Below are positions 8,193-17,518 of a stretch of 64,000 nt of DNA, piece by piece. Origin of the DNA: Ensifer canadensis (lineage in GTDB: Bacteria; Pseudomonadota; Alphaproteobacteria; Rhizobiales; Rhizobiaceae); NCBI RefSeq assembly GCF_017488845.2, contig NZ_CP083371.1, forward strand, positions 248,001 to 312,000, given 5' to 3'. The notes beneath the pieces are model-generated. The model searched no databases. It had not been told where the DNA came from and saw only the letters and a program-made list of their open reading frames with translations. Every line of letters begins with the position of its first letter. The first letter of the stretch is position 1. Made by a program: the position numbers and the translations under genes.

Positions 8193-9311
8193 TCAGCGTG
8201 CAACCGCTTCGACGATCCGGCGGCTGGCCGAAACGATGTCCGTGTCCTGAAGCAACGCGCCGCCGATCAGATACATCACGTCTTGGCCGTAGGCTTCGCG
8301 CATCTCCGGCACACGGCTAAGATTCATGCCGCCACCTGGCGCCGGCACGATCGCCTTCGGGCCACCCATGTCGTCGGCGCAAGCCTTGGCGATCGACTGG
8401 CATTCCTCGCGAGTGAAACCGAAACGGCCGCCGAAATTGGGGTAGATTGCCGCGTCGGCGCCCATCAGGCGCTGCAAGGCGCCGTAGAAGCAACGATGGG
8501 AAAAGCCGAGATCCGGCGAGACGACGTTGGCGCCCGAAAATGCCGGGTGCGAAACGATCGGCAGGGTGAAGTTAGGATCGGACGCCAGCGTGTGGATGAC
8601 GTCGTAGCCGGCCAGTGCCGGAGATATCATGACGGCGCCGGCGCCGGCTTCTTCCGCCATCTTCGCCCGTTCGAACAGCTCTTTTGACGGCGCGGTGATG
8701 TTCGGCACGAAACTCGCCTGCCCGCCACTCTTGGCATTGGCTTCGCCGACAGCGTCGACGCAGGCCGCCAGTCGCTCGGCGAATGGTGACGTCCTTTGAT
8801 CGACCAATCCGTGGTCGTCCTTGACGAAATGCATGCCGCCGAGCGCGAAGTCGTGCGCGCGGCGCGCCAGTTCGGACGTAGACAATCCGACCGGCTTGAT
8901 GGCCGACATCAACAGCGGTTGCGCGCCGATGCCGGCTTTTTGCCGCAGCCCGGCAATGCCATGTCGCGGACCATGGCAGAGAGCAAGGATGCCCTTGGAC
9001 AGGCCGATGCCCTCGACCTTCAATCCCGGTTTGATCGAACTGTTGCCGAAGACGATGTTGAGGAATTGTAGGAAGTCGCCGCCGACATCGTCCTCGCTAT
9101 AGGAAATGGTGGCGAGGTAGCCGGGGCGCCCGACCGGGTCCTGCGCGAGGGCTTCGAGCTTGCCGAGGATTTCATCCTCGACATAACCTTTGGGCACGAC
9201 ATCGCGCGGGATTTCGACCGTCTGTTCCAGGGCGATATCCAGCGCCCGTGCGCGCGCCTCGGCTTCATCTGCGGCCCTGACGTAATAGCTGACGGTAAAC
9301 CGGGGCGCCAT
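8193..9311 (-). CDS. RuBisCO-like protein (form IV RLP)
   Basis: A 372-residue member of the RuBisCO large-chain superfamily, shorter than photosynthetic RuBisCO. It keeps the core barrel: SAIKPVGLS (K139, the KPKLGL region), GGMHFVKDDHGL (residues 158-169), and the phosphate-binding glycines PAPGGGMN (325-330) and LIGGALL (348-354). The Lys-Asp-Asp-Glu metal box of true RuBisCO reads K164-D-D-H167 here, and the loop-6 Lys is absent (NFGGRFGF, 292-299), so CO2 fixation is very unlikely. Known RLPs do enolisations or isomerisations in methylthioribose salvage, or decarboxylation in acid-sugar catabolism. Its operon carries mtnK, mtnA and a split transketolase, so I infer it acts on a ketose-1-phosphate made by MtnA. 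The start ATG shares one base with the transketolase stop (TGATG), with GGAGG upstream. Confidence 0.9.
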   Translation of the reverse strand: MAPRFTVSYYVRAADEAEARARALDIALEQTVEIPRDVVPKGYVEDEILGKLEALAQDPVGRPGYLATISYSEDDVGGDFLQFLNIVFGNSSIKPGLKVEGIGLSKGILALCHGPRHGIAGLRQKAGIGAQPLLMSAIKPVGLSTSELARRAHDFALGGMHFVKDDHGLVDQRTSPFAERLAACVDAVGEANAKSGGQASFVPNITAPSKELFERAKMAEEAGAGAVMISPALAGYDVIHTLASDPNFTLPIVSHPAFSGANVVSPDLGFSHRCFYGALQRLMGADAAIYPNFGGRFGFTREECQSIAKACADDMGGPKAIVPAPGGGMNLSRVPEMREAYGQDVMYLIGGALLQDTDIVSASRRIVEAVAR

Positions 9312-10312
9312 CAGAGCGCCTCCGCCTTCTGTGCCGAATGCACGTGGTCGAGACGAACCTCGGTCAGTTCGTCCTCGCCGATTTCGAGCGATCTGCCGGT
9401 AAGCTCCTCGATTGCCGACACCAGCGCGCCGGCATCAAGGCCGTACTTCTTCATCAGGTAAGGCTTCGAGGCGCCATGGGCAAAAGTGTCCTTCAGACCG
9501 AGGCGCTTCAGACGGACGCCAAGCCCCTCTTCGGCGAGGATCTCGGCCACCAACGATCCGAGCCCGCCGACGATGGTGTGGTTCTCGAGCGTGACGATGC
9601 CCTTCTTGCCGCGCGCAGCCTTGATCAACCCGTCGCGGTCGAACGGCTTGAGCGTCGAGGCGTGCAGGTGATGCAGCCCGATCCCGCGGGCTTCGATCGG
9701 CCGTGTCGCCCGCAGGGCCTCTTCGGTGCAGACGCCCGAGCTGACGACGAGGATGTCGTCGCCTTCCGAGAGCGTGCGCAGTTTGTTGAAGGCGAACGGC
9801 GTAGAAAAAAGCCGTGGAACTTCGCCGCGAAGGACGCGGACATAAACAGGACCGTCGATCGCATCGGCAACCTCGAGCACGGTCTCGACCTCGGTCGCGT
9901 CGCCGGTCTCGAAGATCGTCATGTTCGGCACGGCGCGCAGGACGGCGATGTCTTCGATGGCCTGGTGGGTGATACCGCCCGGCGTGGTGATGCCCGGCAG
10001 GAAGCCCATCAGCCGGACCTTGCGATTGGAATAGGCGATCGAATTGATCAACTGATCGTACGGGCGGCGGTAGAGAAAGACCGAGAAGGTGTGGATGAAC
10101 GGCCGATAACCCTGCATGGCAAGCCCGCCGGCGAAGGAGAGCATGTTCTGCTCAGCCATCCCCAGCGACAGGAACTGCTCCGGATGCCGATCACGGAAAC
10201 CGTCGACCTCGCAGGAAGAGGTGAGGTCAGCCGAAAGGCAAAGCACTTCCGGGCGCGCTGTCGCGAAAGCCTCGAATGCTCTCGCATAAGGGCGGTTGAC
10301 GATTTCGACCAT
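9311..10312 (-). CDS. Split transketolase, C-terminal subunit (pyrimidine-binding)
   Basis: A 333-residue protein covering the Pyr and C-terminal domains of transketolase. The key Glu that activates the thiamine diphosphate aminopyrimidine is in LGMAEQNMLSFAGGLA (about residues 50-65), followed by FSVFLYRRPYDQLINSIAYSN. It pairs with the N-terminal subunit gene two bases upstream; together they equal one transketolase. In this locus the enzyme would cut or transfer a two-carbon unit from the sugar phosphate produced by the RLP, or replace a DXP-synthase-like step; both are inference. A plain housekeeping transketolase is unlikely given the operon. Confidence 0.9.
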   Translation of the reverse strand: MVEIVNRPYARAFEAFATARPEVLCLSADLTSSCEVDGFRDRHPEQFLSLGMAEQNMLSFAGGLAMQGYRPFIHTFSVFLYRRPYDQLINSIAYSNRKVRLMGFLPGITTPGGITHQAIEDIAVLRAVPNMTIFETGDATEVETVLEVADAIDGPVYVRVLRGEVPRLFSTPFAFNKLRTLSEGDDILVVSSGVCTEEALRATRPIEARGIGLHHLHASTLKPFDRDGLIKAARGKKGIVTLENHTIVGGLGSLVAEILAEEGLGVRLKRLGLKDTFAHGASKPYLMKKYGLDAGALVSAIEELTGRSLEIGEDELTEVRLDHVHSAQKAEAL

Positions 10313-10314
10313 GG

Positions 10315-11250
10315 TCAGGCCCCTTCCATTTCATTCGGGCTCACGCCCAGTTCGACAGCCAATGCCGCCTGCATCTCAAGCCGCTCCTCGGCGCTCTTGA
10401 AGCGCACGTAATGAAGGCGGGGAAAGCGCTTCTGCAGGAAGTTCATTCCCTGGAACGGCGACGTATTGGCGAGGATGATCAGCGGCTTGCCGGGCTCGGC
10501 GCTGTTGGCCGCGTCGCGCAGGGCTTGGAGATCGTGGCCGTCGATCGAGCGGCAGGTGGCCCCGAAGGGCTCGACCCGGCCGGCGAGATCGCCGAGATCG
10601 AGAACCGAAGACATGGCGCCGTCGCATTGCTGGCGGTTGACGTCGACGACGACGCGGATGTTGTCGATCCGGTGGTGGGCCATGGCGGCAAGGCACTCCC
10701 AGGTTTGCCCCTCCTGGAATTCCCCGTCGGACATATAGACCCAGACCTTGCCTGGCTCGTTCCGTTTCTTGCGGGCAAAGGCGACGCCGGAGGCCATGGA
10801 AAGCCCCTGTGCCAGCGAGCCGGTTGTAACCTCCATGCCCGGGCTGTGTTCGGCGCCGATCATTTCGACCGAGCTTCCGTCCTTGTTGAAATGGTCGAGC
10901 GCGCTATCGTCCATACGGCCGACTTCGATGAGCGCGCTATAAATCACCAGCGCATAGTGCGCCGGCGAGATGAAGAAGCGGTCGTACTCGGGTGCTGCCG
11001 GGCCGTGATAGCCCGCGCCGGTGAAGGCCTCCGGGTTATCGGCAGAGGGCACGCCGCGAAACGGCAGCGGTACTTTGGGCAAGGTCGGCTCGCCGAGCGT
11101 CAGGATCTCGTTGTAGAGCAAGGCAAGGCTTTCGGCGGCCGAGCAGGCCTGGCTCAGATAGCCGCCGTTGTTCTTCATCGTGTGGAAGAAGACGCGGCGG
11201 CGAATGCCGAGCGCGATTTCTTCGGTGGTCTTCTGGTTTGTAAGGCTCAT
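10315..11250 (-). CDS. Split transketolase, N-terminal subunit (TPP-binding)
   Basis: A 311-residue protein matching the N-terminal thiamine-diphosphate domain. The diphosphate/Mg2+ motif reads YMSDGEFQEGQTWECLAAM with the later Asn in VVVDVNRQQCDG, an SDG in place of the usual GDG. Other family marks are FFISPAHYALVIYSAL and EHSPGMEVTTGSLAQGLSMA, which match the transketolase HxxxxxY and GSLGQGL segments. Start ATG 11250 has a good AAGGAG site; only three bases separate it from the mtnA stop and two from the C-terminal subunit gene, so stoichiometric expression is expected. Confidence 0.9.
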   Translation of the reverse strand: MSLTNQKTTEEIALGIRRRVFFHTMKNNGGYLSQACSAAESLALLYNEILTLGEPTLPKVPLPFRGVPSADNPEAFTGAGYHGPAAPEYDRFFISPAHYALVIYSALIEVGRMDDSALDHFNKDGSSVEMIGAEHSPGMEVTTGSLAQGLSMASGVAFARKKRNEPGKVWVYMSDGEFQEGQTWECLAAMAHHRIDNIRVVVDVNRQQCDGAMSSVLDLGDLAGRVEPFGATCRSIDGHDLQALRDAANSAEPGKPLIILANTSPFQGMNFLQKRFPRLHYVRFKSAEERLEMQAALAVELGVSPNEMEGA

Positions 11251-11253
11251 CGG

Positions 11254-12348
11254 TCAGCTCCTTTCCGGAAACAGCGCTTTGAGGCCTTCGGGCGAGGGCA
11301 CGGCGACGCCGCGCTCGGTGATGAGGCCAGTGATGAGCCGGGCCGGCGTCACGTCGAAGGCCGGGTTTGCCGAAGGGCTGCCTTCTGGCGAAACGCGAAC
11401 CGAGATGATCGAACCGTCGGGGCCGCGGCCCTGGACGAAGCTCACCTCGTCGCCGGTGCGCTCCTCGATCGGAATCTCCTTCACGCCGTCCTTGACCGTC
11501 CAGTCGATGGTCGGCGAAGGCAGCGCGACATAGAAGGGGACGTCGTTGTCGCTGGCGGCAAGCGCCTTCAGATAGGTGCCGATCTTGTTGCAGACATCGC
11601 CATTGGCGGTGGTGCGGTCGGTGCCGACGATCACCATGTCGACTTCGCCGTGCTGCATCAGGTGGCCGCCGGCATTGTCGACGATCAGCGTGTGCGGGAC
11701 ACCATGGCCGTTCAATTCCCAGGCTGTCAGCTGCGCACCCTGGTTTCGCGGCCGGGTCTCGTCGACATAGACGTGGACGGGGATGCCCGCCTCCGTCGCC
11801 ATATAGATCGGCGCGGTCGCCGTTCCGTAGTCGACCGTTGCGAGCCAGCCGGCATTGCAGTGGGTGAGGATGTTGACCGGCTCGCCCGACTTCTTGGTTG
11901 CGGCGATCTCGCGGATGATCTTGAGGCCGTTGGCGCCGATCGCACGATTGAGTTCAACATCCTCCTCGGCGATTTCGGCGGCGCGCTGGTAGGCGGCCAC
12001 GGCACGCTCTTCCACCGGCAGCGGACGGAGGAACTGGCGCATGGCGTCGAGCGCCCAGCGCAGGTTGATCGCCGTCGGCCGGGTTTCGTTGAGTTCCTCC
12101 CAGACCGCGTCGAGATGGCGGTCAGACGGGTCGTCGGCCATTGCGATGGCGATGCCGTAGGCGGCGGTGACGCCGATCAGCGGTGCGCCGCGCACCCACA
12201 TGTCGCGGATGGCAACGGCGACGTCGGCGACGGTTTTCAGCGTGACGATCCGGAACTCATGCGGCAGCCAGCGTTGGTCGATGATGTCGACCGACCGGCC
12301 GTCGGCGTTGAGCCAAATCGTATGGTAGTGCTTTTCTCCGACTTTCAC
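11254..12348 (-). CDS. mtnA: S-methyl-5-thioribose-1-phosphate isomerase-like protein
   Basis: A 364-residue aldose-1-phosphate isomerase of the MtnA / eIF2B-alpha-like family, converting methylthioribose-1-phosphate (or 5-deoxyribose-1-phosphate) to the matching ribulose-1-phosphate. The catalytic Cys is in [18 protein letters not shown] (C164) and the catalytic Asp in [14 protein letters not shown] (D244); the substrate segment [16 protein letters not shown] (50-65) is intact. I take GTG 12348 as start: it overlaps the mtnK stop as GTGA and gives the usual N-terminus. The longer in-frame start at 12462 would lie well inside mtnK. Confidence 0.92.
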   Translation of the reverse strand: MKVGEKHYHTIWLNADGRSVDIIDQRWLPHEFRIVTLKTVADVAVAIRDMWVRGAPLIGVTAAYGIAIAMADDPSDRHLDAVWEELNETRPTAINLRWALDAMRQFLRPLPVEERAVAAYQRAAEIAEEDVELNRAIGANGLKIIREIAATKKSGEPVNILTHCNAGWLATVDYGTATAPIYMATEAGIPVHVYVDETRPRNQGAQLTAWELNGHGVPHTLIVDNAGGHLMQHGEVDMVIVGTDRTTANGDVCNKIGTYLKALAASDNDVPFYVALPSPTIDWTVKDGVKEIPIEERTGDEVSFVQGRGPDGSIISVRVSPEGSPSANPAFDVTPARLITGLITERGVAVPSPEGLKALFPERS

Positions 12349-13616
12349 GAAAGTGTCTCCTGCTGAAGCCGTTCCGCAGTGGCGCGAATATCCCTGAGGC
12401 TCGCAATGCGATCCCGGTTGACGGCAAGATGGCGCCCGAGCTTCAGCGCCTTGCTTTCGCATTTGGCGCGGCGGCTGAGGTCGGCGATGGTTTCGAAATC
12501 GGCATTGTGGGCAAGGCCGAGGATGCGGCGCAGGATCTCCACCCCGGCAAAGCCGAGCATCTCGCGGTAGATCTCATCAAGAACGATGGTCAGCGCCTGT
12601 TCGGCGCCGAACGGGTCGTCGCGGTCTTCGAAAAGGCTCGCCTGATAGAGGATACCCTTGCGCTCGCTGCGCCACAGTGCCGAAAACTCGTCGCAGAAGG
12701 TTTGCCAGATCGTCTCTGCCGTATCCAGCAGGTAGGCGCGCATCTGATCGCGTTCGCCGGCAGCGCTCTCGTGGCCTTCCTGCGAAAAGTAGCTCATCCA
12801 GAAATTGGCGAGCAGCATACCGACATCGAAGCCGATCGGTCCGTAGAAGGCGAATTCCGGATCAATGACGCGCGTCTCGTCGTCGGTGACCATGACCGAG
12901 CCGGTATGCAGGTCGCCGTGGCAAAGGGTCTCGGCCTTGGCGGAAAAGATATGTTTTAGGCGCTGCGCTTCGACCTTCAAGTCACGGTCGCGGCGCAGCT
13001 CTTCGACCAGGCTGTCGAGATGCGGGGTCGTGTGCCGGTTCATCTCCGCCTCGAAGTAAGGATCTGAGAAAACCAGGTTCTCGGTGATATCGCAGAGTTC
13101 GACATTGTCGGCGAAAAGCGCGAGATCGGCCTTCTTGTCGCGCGTCGGCATCGAAAGATCCGAGCCGCGGAAAAGCGTGCGTGCCGCGAAGAGCCCGAGA
13201 TCGCGGCCGATCTTCGGCAGCTTGCGCCCTGCAATCAGAGCGCGCCGAAGGATCACGTGCGGCGTCAGATATTCCATGATGATCATCGCCTGTTCGGCGT
13301 CGAAGAACAGGATTTCCGGCACCATGCCCGGGTCGCGCGCCGCCTGGCGGGTGAGGGCGTGGTATTCGAAGTACGAGCGCTTCAGCGGCAGGGGCCAGCG
13401 CTCACCGACGAGCCGGACATAGGGCAGCGCCTGCTTGACGATCGCCGCGCCCTTCTCGCCCGTGACGATGAAGACGAGATTGAGGTTGCCGTCGCCGACC
13501 TCCTTGACCTGCCAGCGGCCATGCTCGCCGCCGATCCTGTCGCAAAGTGCTGCGTTGCCGCTCAGTCTCAATGGCAGCGTTTCGGCGCTCAGTGCCTCGA
13601 AAACGTACTTGTCCAT
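12345..13616 (-). CDS. mtnK: Methylthioribose kinase-like protein
   Basis: A 423-residue kinase of the MtnK family (APH-type fold) that phosphorylates C1 of 5-methylthioribose using ATP. Recognised by [11 protein letters not shown] (41-51), the catalytic loop [13 protein letters not shown] (231-243) with Asp235, and the metal motif [20 protein letters not shown] (252-271). It is the first gene of the minus-strand operon and has an AAGGAGGAGCC site. Because mtnB, mtnC/X and mtnD are not in the window and an RLP plus transketolase follow instead, the substrate could be methylthioribose or a 5-deoxypentose. Confidence 0.92.
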   Translation of the reverse strand: MDKYVFEALSAETLPLRLSGNAALCDRIGGEHGRWQVKEVGDGNLNLVFIVTGEKGAAIVKQALPYVRLVGERWPLPLKRSYFEYHALTRQAARDPGMVPEILFFDAEQAMIIMEYLTPHVILRRALIAGRKLPKIGRDLGLFAARTLFRGSDLSMPTRDKKADLALFADNVELCDITENLVFSDPYFEAEMNRHTTPHLDSLVEELRRDRDLKVEAQRLKHIFSAKAETLCHGDLHTGSVMVTDDETRVIDPEFAFYGPIGFDVGMLLANFWMSYFSQEGHESAAGERDQMRAYLLDTAETIWQTFCDEFSALWRSERKGILYQASLFEDRDDPFGAEQALTIVLDEIYREMLGFAGVEILRRILGLAHNADFETIADLSRRAKCESKALKLGRHLAVNRDRIASLRDIRATAERLQQETLS

Positions 13617-13675
13617 AGGCTCCTCCTTGTCCGCATGACCGGCCTTCGCCGCTCCTCGTCATGCTGTCGTGCCAT

Positions 13676-13739
13676 AGGTAAGTCGGCATTCTGTCAAATG
13701 TCAATCGCCTTGACATTTGATGGATAGCCATCCTAACCT
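13676..13739. promoter_or_regulatory. Divergent promoters with a perfect 27-bp inverted-repeat operator
   Basis: TCAAATGTCAA (13694-13704) and TTGACATTTGA (13710-13720) are perfect 11-base arms around TCGCC. Each arm contains TTGACA reading outward: 13710-13715 toward the importer operon (then 18 bases and TAACCT at 13734-13739) and 13704-13699 toward mtnK (then 17 bases and TTACCT at 13681-13676). The two -35 boxes therefore sit inside one symmetrical operator, so a bound regulator would shut both operons. The SorC-type protein at 17519-18499 is the natural candidate. Confidence 0.7.
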
Positions 13740-13759
13740 GACTTCATTGGGAGGAGAGC

Positions 13760-15283
13760 ATGAGCGAACAAGCAGTGTTTCGCGTCGAGGGCGTGCGCAA
13801 ATCCTTCGGGCCGATACCGGTTCTGAAGGGCGTCGATCTCGAATTGCGCAAGGGTGCCGTGACGGTGCTGATGGGCGCCAACGGCGCTGGAAAGTCGACA
13901 CTGGTGCGCATCCTCTGCGGCGTCTACGTCGGAGACGCCGGAGCCATGCAGCTGGATGATCTCCCTTTTTCGCCGACAACACCGGCGGAGGCGATCCGTG
14001 CTGGTGTGGTGACGGTTCACCAGAACATCAATGATGGCGTCGTTGCCGACCTCGACGTCGCGACCAACCTCACGCTCGACCGGCTGAACGGCCGCGGTGC
14101 GCGCCTGTTCTTCAACCCGCGCCGGGTAAGGCGCGAGGCAGCCGTCGTTGCCGCCCGCATGGGCCTCGCCATAGATCTTTCCGCTGATATCAACGATCTG
14201 ACGCTCGCCGACCGGCAGATGGTGGCGATCGCCCGCGCCATGGCGCACGAGCCGCAGGTGCTGATCCTCGACGAGCCGACGTCGTCGCTCTCGAGTGCCG
14301 AGGCCGATCGGCTGTTCGAGCTTCTCGACCGGCTGAAAGCCCGTGGGGTCGCGATCCTTTATATCTCGCACCGGATGTCCGACATCCGCAGGCTCGCCGA
14401 CAGCATCGTCACCCTGCGCGACGGGCGCATAACCGGCCGCTTCGAAGGCGCGGATCTGGACTATGAGGGTGCCGTCAATGCGATGCTCGGACAGAAAGTC
14501 TCGGCAGGCGACGTGACCGTGCGCGAAGGGCTCGGTTGCGTCTTTTCTGCCCAGGGACTGAAACTTACCGACACGTCGCGTCCGTTCGATCTCAAACTGG
14601 GCGATGGAGAAATCGTCGCGGTCACGGGCCTCGTAGGCGTCGGCAAGACGGCGCTGGCCGAGACGCTCTTCGGAGCCCGCCCGCCCGCCGCCGGCCAGAT
14701 GACGCTCGACGGCGCTTCCTATCGCCCGCAATCGACCGGCCAGGCGATTGCCAAGGGCGTGTTTCTGGTGGCGAAGGATCGATCCGACAGCGGCATCGTT
14801 CCCGATTTCAACATCTACGAGAATATCAGCCTGCCGTTCCTCAAGCGGCTGTCGCGCTTCGGCATAGCGAACCGCCGGTCCGAACGGGCGAAATCGCGGG
14901 CGCAGATCGCCGCCCTCGGCGTCGTCTGCCGCAGCGAGCGCGACGAAATGCAGACGCTTTCCGGCGGCAATCAGCAGAAGGTGATGGTCGGGCGGTGGCT
15001 TTCCGAGCCGTCGCGTCTCCTGATCCTCGACGAGCCTTTCCAGGGCGTCGACATCGCCGCACGCCGCGATATCGGCGCCAAACTGCGCGCCTCGGCGGCG
15101 GGTCGCGCCACTATCGTCTTCCTGACCGAACTCGACGAAGCTTTCGAGGTCGCCGACCGCATTCTGGTGATGTCGGAACACACTGTGGTCGGCGAGCATC
15201 GCAACGCTTCGGTCGACGTCGAGCGCCTCCTGCAGGAGATCGCCGGTCAACATCATCAGCAGGGACAGCCCCATGAGCAGTGA
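13760..15283 (+). CDS. Ribose-type (CUT2) sugar ABC importer ATPase, double cassette
   Basis: A 507-residue ATPase with two ABC cassettes, as in RbsA. The first cassette has Walker A GANGAGKST (39-47) and Walker B QVLILDEPTSSLSS; the second has a degenerate Walker A GLVGVGKTALAE, signature LSGGNQQKVMVGRWL and Walker B LLILDEPFQGVD. It starts at ATG 13760 behind GGGAGGAGAGC and overlaps the permease gene by 11 bases. It drives uptake of the pentose-like sugar handled by the divergent mtnK operon (context inference). Confidence 0.95.
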   Translation: MSEQAVFRVEGVRKSFGPIPVLKGVDLELRKGAVTVLMGANGAGKSTLVRILCGVYVGDAGAMQLDDLPFSPTTPAEAIRAGVVTVHQNINDGVVADLDVATNLTLDRLNGRGARLFFNPRRVRREAAVVAARMGLAIDLSADINDLTLADRQMVAIARAMAHEPQVLILDEPTSSLSSAEADRLFELLDRLKARGVAILYISHRMSDIRRLADSIVTLRDGRITGRFEGADLDYEGAVNAMLGQKVSAGDVTVREGLGCVFSAQGLKLTDTSRPFDLKLGDGEIVAVTGLVGVGKTALAETLFGARPPAAGQMTLDGASYRPQSTGQAIAKGVFLVAKDRSDSGIVPDFNIYENISLPFLKRLSRFGIANRRSERAKSRAQIAALGVVCRSERDEMQTLSGGNQQKVMVGRWLSEPSRLLILDEPFQGVDIAARRDIGAKLRASAAGRATIVFLTELDEAFEVADRILVMSEHTVVGEHRNASVDVERLLQEIAGQHHQQGQPHEQ

Positions 15284-16340
15284 ACAGATGAAACCCGCGG
15301 TGCCCGCCGCTTCCGCGTTGCCGGTGCTGCCGCCCACGGCCACGGTTGGCCTGCGCGATATCGCCATCAAATACGGTTTCCTTGTCCTTCTGGGCGGACT
15401 GGTCGTCTACTTCTCGCTGGTGACGAACGGGTTTTCCTCGCCGCAGAGCGCCGTCTTCATCCTGCAATCCGTGTCGATCACCGGCATCCTGGCGCTCGGC
15501 GTCACGGCGACGCTGGTTGTCGGCGGCTTCGACCTGTCGATCGGCTCGGTCGCGACCACGGCGATGATGGCGTCGTCCTATGTGATGGTGGTGATGGGCG
15601 GAGATGCGCTGACGGCGACGCTCGTCTGTCTGGCGATCGGCGTTCTCGTCGGGCTGATCAACGGTATCATCATCGTCTACATGCGTGTGCCGGACCTGCT
15701 CGCGACGCTCGGCATGATGTTCCTGCTGCTCGGCCTGCAGCGCATACCGACCGAGGGACGCTCTATCGCCGCCGGCATGACGCTTCCTGACGGCTCGGTC
15801 GCAACAGGCACTTTCAGCCCCGCTTTCCTGGCGCTTGGCCGCCATCGCTTCGACCTCATCCTGCCGAACCTCGTACCCGTCGCCGTCGTGGTGCTGATCG
15901 TGCTGGCGGTGCTGATCTGGTTCTTCCTCGAATACACCCGCTTCGGACGCATGATGTATGCGGTCGGCTCCAACGAGCGCGCCGCCGGCCTGGCTGGCGC
16001 TCCGGTCAACGCCTATAAGATCTCGGCCTATGTCATTTCAGGCGTCTTCGCGTCGATCGGCGGCATCCTGCTCGCCGCGCGCCTCGGCCGCGGCGACATC
16101 GCCTCGGGCAACAATCTCTTGCTCGATGCCGTCGCTGCCGCGCTGATCGGCTTTGCCGTCTTGGGGGCGGCCAAGCCGAATGCGTTCGGCACAGCGATCG
16201 GCGCGCTCTTCGTCGGCATCCTGCTCCAGGGCCTGACGATGATGAATGCACCCTATTACACGCAGGATTTCATCAAGGGCGCGGTTCTCGTCATCGCCCT
16301 GATCTTCACCTTTGCGCTCTCGAAAAGAGGCAAACGCTGA
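15273..16340 (+). CDS. Ribose-type (CUT2) sugar ABC importer permease
   Basis: A 355-residue inner-membrane protein with about nine hydrophobic segments after a short Pro/Ala-rich N-terminus. The segments LALGVTATLVVGGFDLSIGSVATTAMMAS and TRFGRMMYAVGSNERAAGLAGAPV are typical of the RbsC family. It overlaps the ATPase gene and is followed 52 bases later by the binding-protein gene, so the three form one importer. Confidence 0.95.
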   Translation: MSSEQMKPAVPAASALPVLPPTATVGLRDIAIKYGFLVLLGGLVVYFSLVTNGFSSPQSAVFILQSVSITGILALGVTATLVVGGFDLSIGSVATTAMMASSYVMVVMGGDALTATLVCLAIGVLVGLINGIIIVYMRVPDLLATLGMMFLLLGLQRIPTEGRSIAAGMTLPDGSVATGTFSPAFLALGRHRFDLILPNLVPVAVVVLIVLAVLIWFFLEYTRFGRMMYAVGSNERAAGLAGAPVNAYKISAYVISGVFASIGGILLAARLGRGDIASGNNLLLDAVAAALIGFAVLGAAKPNAFGTAIGALFVGILLQGLTMMNAPYYTQDFIKGAVLVIALIFTFALSKRGKR

Positions 16341-16392
16341 CGGGAAAGCCCCGCCCGCGGACAACAAACGTTCACCAGTGGAGGAGACTGAA

Positions 16393-17436
16393 ATGAACAT
16401 GACACGCAGAGCATTGGGCAAGCTGGCGCTTGGCCTTGCCGGAACCGTGGCTTTCGCCACCGCTTCCTTTGCCGCCGATATGCCGAAGCCCTTCGACAAG
16501 CCGGCTGACGTCAAGATCGCGCTGGTGCGCTATCTCTCGACCGGCGATTTCTTCCAGTCCTACCTTGCCGGCGTGGAGGCGCAGGCAAAGGCCCTCGGCG
16601 TTCAGTTGCAGGTTCTCGACAGCCGCCAGGATGCAGCGCTGCAGGCCGACATGGTCGACCAGGCGATCGCGCTCGGCGTGCAGGGGATCATCATCCAGCA
16701 CGGCCTGACCGAATCGATGAAGGAAGCGGCACAGCGCGCCGTCGAGGCCGGTATCAAGGTCGTGGCCTTCGACGTGAACGTCGAAAACGAGAAAATCCCG
16801 CAGGTCGAACAGTCCGACCGGGATCTTGCCCGCCTTGCTCTGGAACAGGCGATCAAGGACAATGGCGAGAGCTTCAAGGCGGGCTACGTCTATGTCGCCG
16901 GCATCGCTCCGCTCGACCGTCGCGACGAGACCTGGAAGGAATTCAAGGGCAAGTATTCCGGGATCAACGAGGTCTCGCAATTCGGCACCATGGACAACCC
17001 GATTGCCAACTCGGTTGCCAACCAGGCGCGCTCGGTCATCTCCGCCAATCCCGATATCACCGTGATGTTCGCGCCCTATGACGAGTTCGCCAAGGGCGTC
17101 AAGATTGCGGTCGACGAAGCCGGTCTTTCGTCCAACGTGAAGATCTATTCCGCCGATATCTCGACCTCCGATATCGCGGCAATGCGCGAGCCGGATTCCG
17201 CCTGGGCTGCGACTGCCGCCACCAACCCGGCCGTGGTCGGACAAGTCTCGGTTCGCACACTCGCCATGCTGCTTGCCGGCGAGGATCCGGGCCGCAGCGT
17301 CATCGTGCCCCCGACGTTGATCACCCAGAAGGACCTGAACGATCAGGACATCAAGAACATGGAAGAACTCGGCACCAAGCTGCCGCAGTTCGCCCACGCG
17401 GATGTCGCCATGCCGGCGTGGATGCCGAAGCCCTGA
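16393..17436 (+). CDS. Ribose-type sugar ABC importer periplasmic binding protein
   Basis: A 347-residue secreted protein with a signal peptide of about 28 residues that begins MNMTRRALGKLALG and ends ASFA. The mature region (KIALVRYLSTGDFFQSYLAGVEAQAKALG, then GIIIQHGLTESMKEAAQRAVEAGIKVVAFDVN) is the periplasmic binding protein type 1 fold used for ribose, autoinducer-2, inositol and similar ligands. I start it at ATG 16393 behind GTGGAGGAGACTGAA; the longer in-frame start overlaps the permease and is not signal-like. The ligand is unknown; context suggests a pentose or methylthioribose-like sugar. Confidence 0.93.
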   Translation: MNMTRRALGKLALGLAGTVAFATASFAADMPKPFDKPADVKIALVRYLSTGDFFQSYLAGVEAQAKALGVQLQVLDSRQDAALQADMVDQAIALGVQGIIIQHGLTESMKEAAQRAVEAGIKVVAFDVNVENEKIPQVEQSDRDLARLALEQAIKDNGESFKAGYVYVAGIAPLDRRDETWKEFKGKYSGINEVSQFGTMDNPIANSVANQARSVISANPDITVMFAPYDEFAKGVKIAVDEAGLSSNVKIYSADISTSDIAAMREPDSAWAATAATNPAVVGQVSVRTLAMLLAGEDPGRSVIVPPTLITQKDLNDQDIKNMEELGTKLPQFAHADVAMPAWMPKP

Positions 17437-17459
17437 TCACGCGGTTTGTTGATGAAAGT

Positions 17460-17481
17460 GGGGCGGTCGAAAGACCGCCCC
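17460..17481 (+). terminator. Strong hairpin after the importer operon
   Basis: GGGGCGGTC, loop GAAA, GACCGCCCC: a perfect 9-bp GC stem with a stable tetraloop, 24 bases after the binding-protein stop and followed by GTTTG. It sits between the convergent importer operon and the regulator gene (ending 17519) and could serve both. Confidence 0.75.
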
Positions 17482-17518
17482 GTTTGCGTACTGCCAGCCC
17501 TACGCATCACAACGCGCT

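Noticed and set aside
8193..9311. True CO2-fixing RuBisCO
   Set aside because: The metal-box Glu and loop-6 Lys are missing and no small subunit, phosphoribulokinase or CbbR gene is present.
10411..12366. 651-residue plus-strand open frame
   Set aside because: Antisense shadow of mtnA and the transketolase N-terminal gene; very high GC codon periodicity explains its length.
13733..15370. 545-residue minus-strand open frame
   Set aside because: Antisense to the clear double-cassette ATPase; composition is that of a shadow frame.
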